From positions 134,645-198,644 of the forward strand of contig CAJTOI010000001.1 in the NCBI GenBank assembly GCA_910577925.1: a DNA stretch of 64,000 bases, read 5' to 3'. Origin of the DNA: an uncultured Roseburia sp. Its GTDB lineage: Bacteria; Bacillota; Clostridia; Lachnospirales; Lachnospiraceae. Both the position numbers and the translations under genes were made by a program. Under the pieces are notes generated by a model that did not search any database, was not told the DNA's origin, and was given only the letters and a program-made list of their open reading frames with translations. This document shows positions 1 to 8,335 of the stretch, in pieces (positions within the stretch are counted from its first letter, which is position 1; every line of letters begins with the position of its first letter).

Positions 1-710
1 TAAGACGTCATCAAAATCAGCTCCGGGGTAAAACATAAGCCCTGCAGGCACTGCCCCTCGCTACTGATGATATTCTCAAGATAGTCCTGCTCTCTCGTGG
101 ACGGCATCCCGGGGATCACCACATCCTCCCGGAAATTGTAATTGCAGTCCCGCAGCTGTTTTTTCTTATCGGAGGAACCTCCCGAAACCGAGTAGGAATA
201 CATCTCCACATTCCGGCGGTTATCAATCGCCGCGGTCCATTTCGCATAGAGCGTGATGCACGCCTGCTCCCCGTCAGACGACATCGAAATGTCAGACGAA
301 GTCGGAACGCCAAACTTTGTTTGCACGCCAAACTTTGTTTGCACGCCAAACTTTGTTTGCACGCCAAACTTTGTTTGGCGTGTGATCCTTGTGATCTTCT
401 CCTCATAGCTGCCGTCGGTATACCATCCCGCAAAGTTATAGCCTTCCCGTTTGGGTACCGCAGGCATAAAGGGCAGATCCGCCTTTCCGAGGCTGTCCGG
501 ATTACGCGGACTGTTCTCGCCGCCGTCTAGCTCGTAGCAGATGCGAACCCGCTCGCCGCCCTTCAATTCGGACAGACGGACCGTGCCGTGCTCCTGTTCT
601 GACGCGTATGCCCCGTCTGCAGACATAGAACCTGCATGCATCATCCGCGGGTCTGTAAAAAGGAGGATTCCCACATACAAAATTACCAAAAACCTTCTGT
701 GTAATCTCAT
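1..710 (-). CDS. Secreted protein with Listeria-Bacteroides repeat, 5' part (runs off left edge)
   Basis: An open frame reads leftward from an ATG at 708-710 to the window edge, so only about 236 N-terminal residues are visible. The start has an AGGAGG site 8 nt upstream. The first ~20 residues (MRLHRRFLVILYVGILLF) form a signal peptide or membrane anchor, so the product is exported. Residues ~60-150 resemble a Listeria-Bacteroides (InlB B-type, Flg_new) repeat: a CYELDGGEN opening, KREGYNFAGWYTDGSYEEKI in the middle and ITLYAKW at the end. The domain is interrupted between KITRI and ITLYAKW by four 18-bp repeats encoding QTKFGV units. It follows the EF-G-like gene by about 60 bp on the same strand. 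The function of the rest is unknown; such proteins are usually cell-surface adhesins or wall-associated. The reading frame was translated by hand. Confidence 0.8.
   Translation of the reverse strand, partial: MRLHRRFLVILYVGILLFTDPRMMHAGSMSADGAYASEQEHGTVRLSELKGGERVRICYELDGGENSPRNPDSLGKADLPFMPAVPKREGYNFAGWYTDGSYEEKITRITRQTKFGVQTKFGVQTKFGVQTKFGVPTSSDISMSSDGEQACITLYAKWTAAIDNRRNVEMYSYSVSGGSSDKKKQLRDCNYNFREDVVIPGMPSTREQDYLENIISSEGQCLQGLCFTPELILMTS
307..378. repeat. 18-bp palindromic tandem repeat, 4 copies
   Basis: Four head-to-tail copies of acgccaaactttgtttgc (307-324, 325-342, 343-360, 361-378; the last ends in gg). The last copy and its flank complete an inverted repeat, CGCCAAAC-TTT-GTTTGGCG. 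Because the unit is 18 bp, the surrounding reading frame is kept and gains QTKFGV repeats. Confidence 0.95.
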
Positions 711-771
711 AATGGAATCCTCCTTTCACGTTATCAATCTTCTGCCTTTGATTTTTCCTTATTTATTCTTC

Positions 772-2862
772 TTACTCGTCTCCGCTGTCAAGCTTAGACG
801 CTCTCGCCGCCGTCTCCTTTTCCTGAATATCCGACGGAGCCTGCTCATATCTCGCAAACTCGTAGGAGAACGTTCCATTTCCTCCGGTCATGGAGCGCAG
901 ATCCGTATTATACCCGTACAGCTCCATATACGGGACATCCGCCACGATTTCCTGATATCCGTGTTCTGCCGGATTCATACCAAGAACACGCCCGCGGCGC
1001 TTATTGAGATCCCCCATAATATCACCGGTGTATTTGTCCGGCACAAGCACTTTCAGGGAAGCAATCGGCTCGAGCAAAACGGGAGACGCATCCATAAACC
1101 CTTTCTTGAACGCCTGGATTGCAGCCACCTTAAACGCCAGCTCCGAGGAGTCTACCGGGTGATAGGATCCGTCGTAGAGCACCGCCTTCACCCCGACAAC
1201 CGGGTATGCCGCCATCGGTCCCTTCAGCACGGCCTCCTGGATTCCCTTCTCAACCGCCGGGAAATAGTTCTTCGGAACGGCTCCGCCCACCACGCACTGG
1301 TCAAACACATAAGCGGTATCCAGATCGCCGGAAGGTTCAAATGTCATCTTGACATGACCGTACTGTCCGTGTCCTCCGGACTGCTTTTTATATTTGTACT
1401 CCACATCCGCCTTTTTGCGGATGGTCTCGCGGAATGCCACCTTCGGTTTACTGAGTTCGATCTCAACTTTATAGCGCTCGGCAAGCTTGCTGACAACCAC
1501 ATCCAGGTGCTGATCGCCCATACCGTAGAGAAGCGTCTGTCCGTTCTCGCTGTCATTGACCATCTTTAAGGTCAGATCTTCCGCCATCAGCTTCTGAAGC
1601 GCCTGGGAAATCTTATCCTCGTCTCCCTTGTTCTTCGCTTTGTAGCGCTTGTATGTATAGGGTGTGGAGATTGAGGTCCGAATATACAGGATCGGGTTCG
1701 CTTTTGTCGAAAGCGAATCGGTGGTCGCCGCCTGGGAAAGCTTCGCCAAAGCGCCGATATCCCCGGCGTGCAGCTCCTTTACCTCCTCCGTTTTATTTCC
1801 ACGAATTACATATAATTTGCCGACTTTTTCCTCGACATCCCTGTGGTGATTAAACAGCACGTCATCGGTCTTAAGTACACCGGAATTTACCTTGATGAGC
1901 GAATATTTCCCGATAAACGGATCGACAATCGTCTTCCAGATGTACGCCGACTTCGGCTTTGCGAAATCGTAATCCGCGTTGAACACCTCGTTCGTCTTCG
2001 CGCTGATACCGGTGCAGGAGCGGCGCTCCGGACTCGGAAGATACTTCACAATGTCGACAAGAAGCGTGTAGACGCCTCTGGCAAGAATATTCGACCCCAT
2101 CAGCACCGGGACGATGCTTCCCTCGGACACATTGGCGCGCAGTGTCTGTCTGATCTCGTCTTCGGAAAACTCCTCTCCGCCGAAGTAGCGGTCCATAAAC
2201 TCTTCGTTCGTCTCCGCGACAGCCTCCATCAGCGCCTCCCGGCAGATATCGAGATTCTCCTTTGAGTAATCGGGCACCTCGGCTTTCTCGACGTCACCGC
2301 TGTCCGTCCAGCGCTTTGCACGCTGCTGCAGTACGTTGACATAGCCCACAAACTGACCGTTCTCACGGATCGGCAGATGGAACGGAGCGATTTTGTTTCC
2401 GTACATCGCCTGCAGATCCGTCACCACCTGGCGGAAACTTGCCTCGTCGATGTCCATATCCGTCACAAACACCATGCGGGGAAGTTTGTACCGCTCGCAC
2501 AGCTCCCATGCCTTGCGTGTGCCGACCTCAATCCCTGCCTTGCCGGACACCACGATAATCGCCGCATCCGCCACGCTGGCCGCTTCCTCGGCCTCTCCGA
2601 CAAAATCAAAATATCCCGGTGTGTCAAGAATATTTATCTTCGTGTCTCCCCAGATAATCGGTACCACCGAAGTATTGATGGAAAATAAACGCTTCGTCTC
2701 CTCCTTATCGTAATCGCTGATCGTGTTGCCGTCTTCTACCCGCCCCATGCGGTTGGTCATTCCCGCAAGATTCGCCATCGCCTCAACGAGACTTGTCTTA
2801 CCTGCGCCCCCATGTCCCAGTAAAACCACATTACGAATCTTGTCTGTTGTGTAAACATTCAT
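772..2862 (-). CDS. EF-G-like translational GTPase (EF-G paralogue)
   Basis: A 696-residue five-domain EF-G-type GTPase. Domain I has the P-loop GHGGAGKT near residue 16 and the G3 motif DTPGYFDF near residue 82. Domain II follows at ~300-390. Domains III-V are present, including RETIRKKADVEYKYKKQSGG in domain IV and a C-terminal EF-G fold. It differs from canonical EF-G: the G3 DTPGH has Tyr in place of the catalytic His, the G4 NKxD reads TDMD, and the switch I RGITI segment is absent. It is therefore probably not the housekeeping fusA product but one of the divergent paralogues (EF-G2/EF-G-like) common in Clostridia, which may act on stalled or special ribosomes; that role is inferred. The ATG at 2862 is preferred because GGAGG lies 8 nt upstream. 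It has its own promoter. Confidence 0.9.
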   Translation of the reverse strand: MNVYTTDKIRNVVLLGHGGAGKTSLVEAMANLAGMTNRMGRVEDGNTISDYDKEETKRLFSINTSVVPIIWGDTKINILDTPGYFDFVGEAEEAASVADAAIIVVSGKAGIEVGTRKAWELCERYKLPRMVFVTDMDIDEASFRQVVTDLQAMYGNKIAPFHLPIRENGQFVGYVNVLQQRAKRWTDSGDVEKAEVPDYSKENLDICREALMEAVAETNEEFMDRYFGGEEFSEDEIRQTLRANVSEGSIVPVLMGSNILARGVYTLLVDIVKYLPSPERRSCTGISAKTNEVFNADYDFAKPKSAYIWKTIVDPFIGKYSLIKVNSGVLKTDDVLFNHHRDVEEKVGKLYVIRGNKTEEVKELHAGDIGALAKLSQAATTDSLSTKANPILYIRTSISTPYTYKRYKAKNKGDEDKISQALQKLMAEDLTLKMVNDSENGQTLLYGMGDQHLDVVVSKLAERYKVEIELSKPKVAFRETIRKKADVEYKYKKQSGGHGQYGHVKMTFEPSGDLDTAYVFDQCVVGGAVPKNYFPAVEKGIQEAVLKGPMAAYPVVGVKAVLYDGSYHPVDSSELAFKVAAIQAFKKGFMDASPVLLEPIASLKVLVPDKYTGDIMGDLNKRRGRVLGMNPAEHGYQEIVADVPYMELYGYNTDLRSMTGGNGTFSYEFARYEQAPSDIQEKETAARASKLDSGDE

Positions 2863-2904
2863 AGCAAATCCCTCCATGTTCTGTATAGTTTCGTGTATGG
2901 TTAT

Positions 2905-2933
2905 ATTTTACTAAATATGCGCTTTTATTACAA
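2905..2933 (-). promoter_or_regulatory. Sigma-A promoter of the EF-G-like gene
   Basis: On the minus strand TTGTAA (2928-2933) and TAAAAT (2905-2910) are separated by 17 bp, about 45 bp before the start codon. The rest of the 2863-3157 gap is AT-rich, with nothing else recognisable. Confidence 0.6.
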
Positions 2934-3157
2934 CTTATTTATTGATTTCTACTAATGCAAAATCATTATATCATCTATTTGTATATATATTATGTATGCA
3001 GTCTGAACGTTTTATAGATTTTACTTACAGACATTTACACAAAATTCATTTTTTATCCATAATTTTCCCGTTCTGCCGCAGGCGTCTTCCCCTGTCGGGG
3101 CAACCCTTGTGGCGCCGCAGATTCCGCGCTTCCTTCCTGCTTTCGCGCAGTAATGTG

Positions 3158-3186
3158 TTGACTTTTCGGGATAAAATGACTATGAT
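3158..3186 (+). promoter_or_regulatory. Sigma-A promoter of tyrA
   Basis: TTGACT (3158-3163), a 17-bp spacer and TATGAT (3181-3186), about 37 bp before the tyrA ATG. Confidence 0.75.
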
Positions 3187-3222
3187 AGGTAGGAATCATC
3201 AAGATAAAACGGAGGATATTCC

Positions 3223-4320
3223 ATGTCATTGCAGAAAGTAGGATTTATCGGGCTTGGCCTTATCGGCGGCTCCATCGCCAAACGCCTCAAAGCCATTCAC
3301 CCGCAGCTCACCGTGATCGCCGCCGCGGGACATGCAGAAACGGTGGCCGAGGCATTCCGGCAGGGGCTTATCGCAAACGAAACCCCCTGTGAGATCCGGG
3401 ATTTCTATGACTGCGACTATATCTTTCTCTGTGCGCCGGTACTCAAAAACATCGAATATCTGCGGCAGCTGTCCGGCAATATCGGCGAGAACTGCATCAT
3501 CACCGATGTGGGCAGCGTCAAAGGTTCCATCCACAGAGAAGTCCGCGCACTCGGTTTGGAGCGCCGGTTTATCGGCGGACATCCGATGGCCGGCTCCGAG
3601 AAAACAGGTCTTGCGAGCGCAAAAGATTTTCTTCTGGAAAACGCTTACTATATTATCACGCCGACGGAGCAGTCCGACGCGCAGGCCGTTGCCGATTTCC
3701 GGGAGCTCGTGGCCTCGCTCGGCGCCATACCGCTGGTTCTCGATTACGAGCTGCACGATTACGCGACGGCCGCCATCAGCCATCTTCCTCATGTGATCGC
3801 CTACAGCCTTGTCAATCTTGTGCGCGAATCCGATGACGAAAAAGAGACGATGAAGACCATCGCGGCCGGCGGCTTTAAGGACATCACCCGGATCGCATCC
3901 TCCTCCCCCGAAATGTGGGAACATATCTGTCTGTCAAACAGCGGGCCGCTCATTGCGCTTATCGACGCTTTTATCGAGCGCCTGCAGCAGACAAAGACGG
4001 ACATCGCACATGCCGACGGGACGGCATTGATCTCTGCCTTTTCCGCCGCCAAAGATTACCGCGATTCCATCGCCATCAGCCGCAGCGGCGCGCTCAAACA
4101 AGTTTACGAGATTTATGTTGACCTCCTCGACGAGGCCGGCGGTATCGCCACGATCGCGACGATTCTTGCGACAAACAATCTCAGCATCAAGAACATCGGC
4201 ATCATTCACAACCGCGAATTTGAGGACGGCGTCCTCCGTCTTGAAATGTATGACCGCGAGTCCTTAGACGCCTCGATTGCACTCTTAAAGCGGCATCATT
4301 ATACGATTTATAAGCGCTGA
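3223..4320 (+). CDS. tyrA: Prephenate dehydrogenase with C-terminal ACT domain
   Basis: Oxidative decarboxylation of prephenate to 4-hydroxyphenylpyruvate with NAD(P), the committed step of tyrosine synthesis in the cytosol. The 365-aa protein has an N-terminal Rossmann fold with GFIGLGLIGGSIAKRL at residues ~7-22. The family hallmark GGHPMAGSEKTG lies at ~118-129, and SHLPHVIAYSLV begins the all-helical dimer domain. An ACT domain at ~300-365 (GGIATIATILATNNLSIKNI) suggests feedback binding of tyrosine. GGAGG lies 7 nt before the ATG, and a strong promoter and downstream hairpin make it a single-gene unit. The companion pheA is in this window at 58 kb, not in an aro operon. Confidence 0.97.
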   Translation: MSLQKVGFIGLGLIGGSIAKRLKAIHPQLTVIAAAGHAETVAEAFRQGLIANETPCEIRDFYDCDYIFLCAPVLKNIEYLRQLSGNIGENCIITDVGSVKGSIHREVRALGLERRFIGGHPMAGSEKTGLASAKDFLLENAYYIITPTEQSDAQAVADFRELVASLGAIPLVLDYELHDYATAAISHLPHVIAYSLVNLVRESDDEKETMKTIAAGGFKDITRIASSSPEMWEHICLSNSGPLIALIDAFIERLQQTKTDIAHADGTALISAFSAAKDYRDSIAISRSGALKQVYEIYVDLLDEAGGIATIATILATNNLSIKNIGIIHNREFEDGVLRLEMYDRESLDASIALLKRHHYTIYKR

Positions 4321-4395
4321 ATAGCGGACACGCATGCCGCGGTTTTCGCTGCGGACAGCGCATGACGTTTGCGGCCGGATTTTCTGAGATTACAC

Positions 4396-4437
4396 AAAAA
4401 GACTGCCGCTCCCGGCGCCGGGAGCGGCAGTCTTTTT
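4396..4437. terminator. Bidirectional terminator between tyrA and the pheST-queA-PilZ unit
   Basis: A perfect GC-rich stem, GACTGCCGCTCCCGG / CCGGGAGCGGCAGTC, is flanked by A5 on the left and T5 on the right, so it can work for both convergent units. Confidence 0.92.
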
Positions 4438-4453
4438 CATATCCCGTATCGTT

Positions 4454-4795
4454 TCAAATATCATTAAAGATCTGGTAGATATCTATCTTGAGCGCGTCGG
4501 TGTCCGACATTCCGATAAATTCGCCGCCGTATTTGTAGCCGCCTCCCGGAAGCTCCTCGCCGCGCACAATCTCAATCGCCGCATCCACGACTTCCCTCGT
4601 CCATATCTGAATCCGCGCGTCGTAGTACGTGCCGATTTCGAGCTCTTTTTTCGTCGTAAATCCGATTCCGCTGCGCGAGATATCCGTCACCTCCACATGA
4701 ATGTAGCGCAGTGTTGTCACGCCGTCTTCATTGAGCCGCTCAAGCTCCACCGAAACATCCAGATCCAGCCGCTTATATTTTCTTTTCTCCTCCAT
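4454..4795 (-). CDS. PilZ-domain protein (probable c-di-GMP receptor)
   Basis: A stand-alone PilZ domain of 113 residues. The N-terminal KYKRLDLD and the later DISRSGIGF match the two c-di-GMP binding signatures of the family (RxxxR-like and D/NxSxxG); the first is slightly degenerate (KxxxR). Such proteins bind c-di-GMP and act on motility or surface partners, but the partner is not visible. It is the last gene of the pheS-pheT-queA unit, 51 bp after queA, so phenylalanine-tRNA status may influence its level. The ATG at 4795 has GGGGAG 4 nt upstream; another ATG lies at 4807 (AGGA 5 nt upstream). Confidence 0.85.
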   Translation of the reverse strand: MEEKRKYKRLDLDVSVELERLNEDGVTTLRYIHVEVTDISRSGIGFTTKKELEIGTYYDARIQIWTREVVDAAIEIVRGEELPGGGYKYGGEFIGMSDTDALKIDIYQIFNDI

Positions 4796-4846
4796 AACGC
4801 TCCCCATTCGTATCCTGCAGCCGCCCCGCAGATACCGCCTTTTTGG

Positions 4847-5872
4847 TCACTTGATAAGCATCGCATCCCCAAAGCTGAAAAACCGATATTTTTCCGCCAC
4901 GGCAGTCTCGTAGGCCGCAAGCGCCTGCTCTCTGCCGGCCAATGCGGAGACAAGCATCACCAGCGTCGACTCCGGGAGATGAAAATTCGTAATCAGCGCA
5001 TCCGTCACCTTAAACCGGTAGCCCGGATAGATAAAAATCTCCGTCCAGCCGCTTTTCTCACAGAGTCTTCCGCTCTCGTCCGCCGCCGACTCCATCGTCC
5101 GCGTGCTTGTCGTTCCCACGGCGATCACACGGTGCCCGCTTTCCTTTGCCCGGTTAATCTTATCCGCGGCATCCGCGGTAATCTGATAAAATTCCGAGTG
5201 CATATGATGTTTTAACACATCGCGTTCCTTCACCGGCCGGAAAGTTCCAAGTCCCACATGAAGCGTTACCTCCGCGATCTCCACGCCCATACCGCGGACT
5301 TTCTCGAGAAGCTCCGGCGTAAAGTGGAGCCCCGCCGTAGGCGCGGCCGCCGAGCCTTCCTGTTTTGCGTAAACCGTCTGATAGCGGTTCTTATCTTTCA
5401 GCTCATGGGTGATGTAGGGCGGCAGGGGCATCTGGCCGAGCCGATCTAAGATCTCCTCAAAAATCCCTTCGTAGGAAAATCGGATCAGACGGTTTCCCTC
5501 CTCGACCACATCGATAATCTCCCCCCGCAGAAGCCCGCCGCCGAAGCTGATTTTCGTGCCCGGCCTGCATTTCTTCCCGGGCCGCACAAGCGTTTCCCAG
5601 ACATCGTTTTCCATACGCCGCAAAAGCAGGATCTCAACCTTCGCCTGCGTGTCCTCTTTCTCGCCGAACAGCCGTGCCGGAATCACCTTTGTGTTGTTTA
5701 ACACCAGGCAGTCCCCGGGGTTCAGATATGACGTGATATCCTTAAAAACCTTATGCTCCACGGCTCCCGTCTCACGGTCCAGCACCATAAGACGGGAACC
5801 CGCGCGGTCCTCCAGCGGGTCCTGTGCTATCAGCTCCTGCGGAAGCTCATAATAAAAATCTTTTACATCCAT
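4847..5872 (-). CDS. queA: S-adenosylmethionine:tRNA ribosyltransferase-isomerase
   Basis: Transfers and isomerises the ribosyl part of SAM onto 7-aminomethyl-7-deazaguanine at position 34 of tRNAs with GUN anticodons, giving epoxyqueuosine. The 341-aa length is normal for QueA. Family signatures are the start MDVKDFYYELPQELIAQDPL, DCLVLNNTKVIPARL near residue 58, PTAGLHFTPELL near 177, HVGLGTFRPV near 205 and NFHLPESTLVMLVSAL near 295. It starts 21 bp after the pheT stop, so it is very probably cotranscribed with pheST under the Phe T-box. No tgt or yajC lies beside it, unlike the usual queA context. Confidence 0.97.
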   Translation of the reverse strand: MDVKDFYYELPQELIAQDPLEDRAGSRLMVLDRETGAVEHKVFKDITSYLNPGDCLVLNNTKVIPARLFGEKEDTQAKVEILLLRRMENDVWETLVRPGKKCRPGTKISFGGGLLRGEIIDVVEEGNRLIRFSYEGIFEEILDRLGQMPLPPYITHELKDKNRYQTVYAKQEGSAAAPTAGLHFTPELLEKVRGMGVEIAEVTLHVGLGTFRPVKERDVLKHHMHSEFYQITADAADKINRAKESGHRVIAVGTTSTRTMESAADESGRLCEKSGWTEIFIYPGYRFKVTDALITNFHLPESTLVMLVSALAGREQALAAYETAVAEKYRFFSFGDAMLIK

Positions 5873-5893
5873 TGATCCGTATAACCATGCCTT

Positions 5894-8311
5894 TCATCTG
5901 CGCAGCTCTGCACCCAGTTCTTCCAGTGCCTTGATAATCTTTTCCATGGCGCCTGTGATATCCGCCTCCTCAAGATTGCGGTCCTTTGCGCGGAATGCCA
6001 GAGAGTACGCGATCGACTTGTATCCGTCCTGAATCTGCTCGCCTTCATAGACATCAAACAGGTCGTATTTCTCGAGCAGTTTCCCGCCTTTTTTCTCAAA
6101 TACTTTCTCGATATCACCGGCTAAGACATTCTTCGGAACGACCATCGAAATGTCTCTGGCCGCAGCCGGGAACTTTGCGATTCCCTCATATTTGTGCGCA
6201 AACGACGCGCGCGCTACGATTTCCGGCAGATCGAGGACGGCGATATAGACCCGCTCCTTGATTGCATAATTGGACGCCGCAGTCGGGTGCACTTCCCCGA
6301 GATACCCCACAGCAGCCCCATCGTAAATGACTTCGGCCTGACGCCCCGGGTGAAGGAACGTTTTTCCTGCGTTCGGATTGTACTCCGGCTTTGCGGTCAT
6401 TCCGACCTTGCATAAAAATTCTTCTATCACGCCCTTCATCGTGTAGAAATCCCCGTCGCCGTACATGCCGAGCGTAAACTGCATGCGCTCCTCGGGCAGC
6501 TCCGTCACCGGCGCCTGTTTCGGCAGATAGATATTGCCGAGCTCGTAAAGGCGCACGTTTTTGTTTCTGCGGTTATAATTCGTCGAGAGAGACGTCAGCA
6601 TCCCGTTTAAGGAAATTGTCCGCATAATCGAGAAATCCTCCCCGAGCGGATTGCTGATTTCCACGGCATGGCGCAGCGGCGAGTCCTGCGGGATCAACAG
6701 CTTGTCAAACACCTTCGGGCTCTCAAAGGAATAGCACATTCCCTGAGAGAATCCGCAGAACTCCGCGATGTCGCGCGCCACCGCCTCAATCCGCAGCTTA
6801 AAGGACAGCTTTCCGGTCGTCGCCTCCCCCTTCGGCAGGGTCGTCGGAATCTTATCATAACCGAAAAACCGTGCGGCCTCTTCCGCCAGATCGGCATCAC
6901 ACTCCAGATCCTGTCTCCAGGACGGTATCAGAACTTCGTTTTTGCTCTCGTCATAGCCGAGGTCAAGGCGCTTGAAATATCCGAGCATCTGCTCCGCCGG
7001 AATCTCGGTTCCGAGCAGGCGGTTGTATTTTTCCGGCTCAAACGGAATGCGCCTTCCCTCTTTCACATTTTCATACACATCGACGGCGCCGCCCACAACC
7101 TCTCCTGCGCCGAGCTCCTCGATCAGCTGACAGGCGCGGTTCATGGCCTCCATCGCGTTATTCGGGTCAAGCCCCTTCTCAAATTTGGAGGAGGCGTCGG
7201 TCCGCATGCCGAGTTTCTTGCCGGAAAGACGGATATTGGTCCCGTCAAAGCAGGCCGCCTCAAAAAGCATCGTCGTCACATTGTCGGTAATCATGGAGTT
7301 CTCACCGCCCATGATCCCCGCAATGCCGACCGGCTTTTTCCCGTCGCAGATCATCAGGATACTGTCGTCTAACATGCGCTCCTGTCCGTCTAAGGTGACG
7401 AATTTCTCTCCGGAATCCGCACGGCGCACGAGAATCTCGTTTCCCTCGATCGTGTCGAGATCATACGCATGCATCGGCTGACCGTACTCTTCCATCACAT
7501 AGTTTGTGATGTCTACGATGTTGTTGATCGGACGGATTCCCTGCGCCCGCAGCCTGCGCTGCATCCATTCCGGGGACGGCGCGATTTTGATATTTTTTAC
7601 CACTCTAGCGGTATATCTTGTGCAGAGTTCTGCATCTTTTACCGTAACCTTAATGTAATCGTTTACGTCCTCGCCGTTTCCGGTCTCTTTTACCGCCGGC
7701 GGGACAAATTCCAGACCGAAGGTCGCCGCCGCCTCTCTTGCAATGCCGAGCACGGAAAAACAGTCTACCCGGTTTGAGGTAATCTCATATTCCACAACCG
7801 TATCGTCAAGTCCCAGATAAGCCACCGCATCCTCGCCCACCGGCGCATCCTCCGGCAGAATATAAAGTCCGCTCTCCGGAGCAAGCGGGAACATGTCCCT
7901 TGTCGAACCCAATTCCTCGATCGAGCACATCATGCCGCAGGATTCCGCCCCGCGGAGCTTGCCTTTTTTGATTTTGACGCCGCCCTCGGTTCTGCTTCCG
8001 TCATGGCCGCCGGCCACGCGTCCTCCGTCTAACACCACCGGCACCTTGCAGTTTTCGGTCACATTCGGTGCGCCCGTCACAATCTGAACGGTCCCGCCGC
8101 CGATATCCACTCTGCAGATGACCAGCTTATCCGCATCCGGATGAGGTTTTATGTCTGTCACCTGCCCGATTACGATTTTCTCCAGATCGGCGTCCTGGCA
8201 TGTGTAGCTTTCAACTTTTGAGCCGGACAGTGTCATCGCATCCATATATTCCTGGGGCGTGACGGTAAGCCCCGGCACCAGATCTTTCACCCATTTTAAT
8301 GATGTCTGCAT
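5894..8311 (-). CDS. pheT: Phenylalanyl-tRNA synthetase beta subunit
   Basis: Beta chain of the (alpha-beta)2 PheRS that charges tRNA-Phe. The 805 residues show the expected order: an N-terminal OB-fold tRNA-binding domain (~40-150, VVICRVDIGGG and TGAPNV regions), B3/B4 editing domain (~210-380), B5 (~400-475, EIPAEQMLGYFKRL), the class II-like core (~490-680) and a C-terminal anticodon-binding FDX-ACB domain (~710-805, FPAAARDISMVVP and YSLAFRAKDRNLEE). It lies 24 bp behind pheS and is followed closely by queA. Length and domain content are complete. Confidence 0.98.
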   Translation of the reverse strand: MQTSLKWVKDLVPGLTVTPQEYMDAMTLSGSKVESYTCQDADLEKIVIGQVTDIKPHPDADKLVICRVDIGGGTVQIVTGAPNVTENCKVPVVLDGGRVAGGHDGSRTEGGVKIKKGKLRGAESCGMMCSIEELGSTRDMFPLAPESGLYILPEDAPVGEDAVAYLGLDDTVVEYEITSNRVDCFSVLGIAREAAATFGLEFVPPAVKETGNGEDVNDYIKVTVKDAELCTRYTARVVKNIKIAPSPEWMQRRLRAQGIRPINNIVDITNYVMEEYGQPMHAYDLDTIEGNEILVRRADSGEKFVTLDGQERMLDDSILMICDGKKPVGIAGIMGGENSMITDNVTTMLFEAACFDGTNIRLSGKKLGMRTDASSKFEKGLDPNNAMEAMNRACQLIEELGAGEVVGGAVDVYENVKEGRRIPFEPEKYNRLLGTEIPAEQMLGYFKRLDLGYDESKNEVLIPSWRQDLECDADLAEEAARFFGYDKIPTTLPKGEATTGKLSFKLRIEAVARDIAEFCGFSQGMCYSFESPKVFDKLLIPQDSPLRHAVEISNPLGEDFSIMRTISLNGMLTSLSTNYNRRNKNVRLYELGNIYLPKQAPVTELPEERMQFTLGMYGDGDFYTMKGVIEEFLCKVGMTAKPEYNPNAGKTFLHPGRQAEVIYDGAAVGYLGEVHPTAASNYAIKERVYIAVLDLPEIVARASFAHKYEGIAKFPAAARDISMVVPKNVLAGDIEKVFEKKGGKLLEKYDLFDVYEGEQIQDGYKSIAYSLAFRAKDRNLEEADITGAMEKIIKALEELGAELRR

Positions 8312-8335
8312 ATCTATTCTCCTCTCTTACACGGC

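Noticed and set aside
307..378. Could the 18-bp array be a CRISPR?
   Set aside because: Units are directly adjacent without spacers, too short, and lie inside a coding frame; no cas genes are present.
541..1569. A 342-codon plus-strand frame
   Set aside because: Entirely antisense to the secreted protein and the EF-G-like gene, whose motifs are unmistakable; no SD and no family resemblance.
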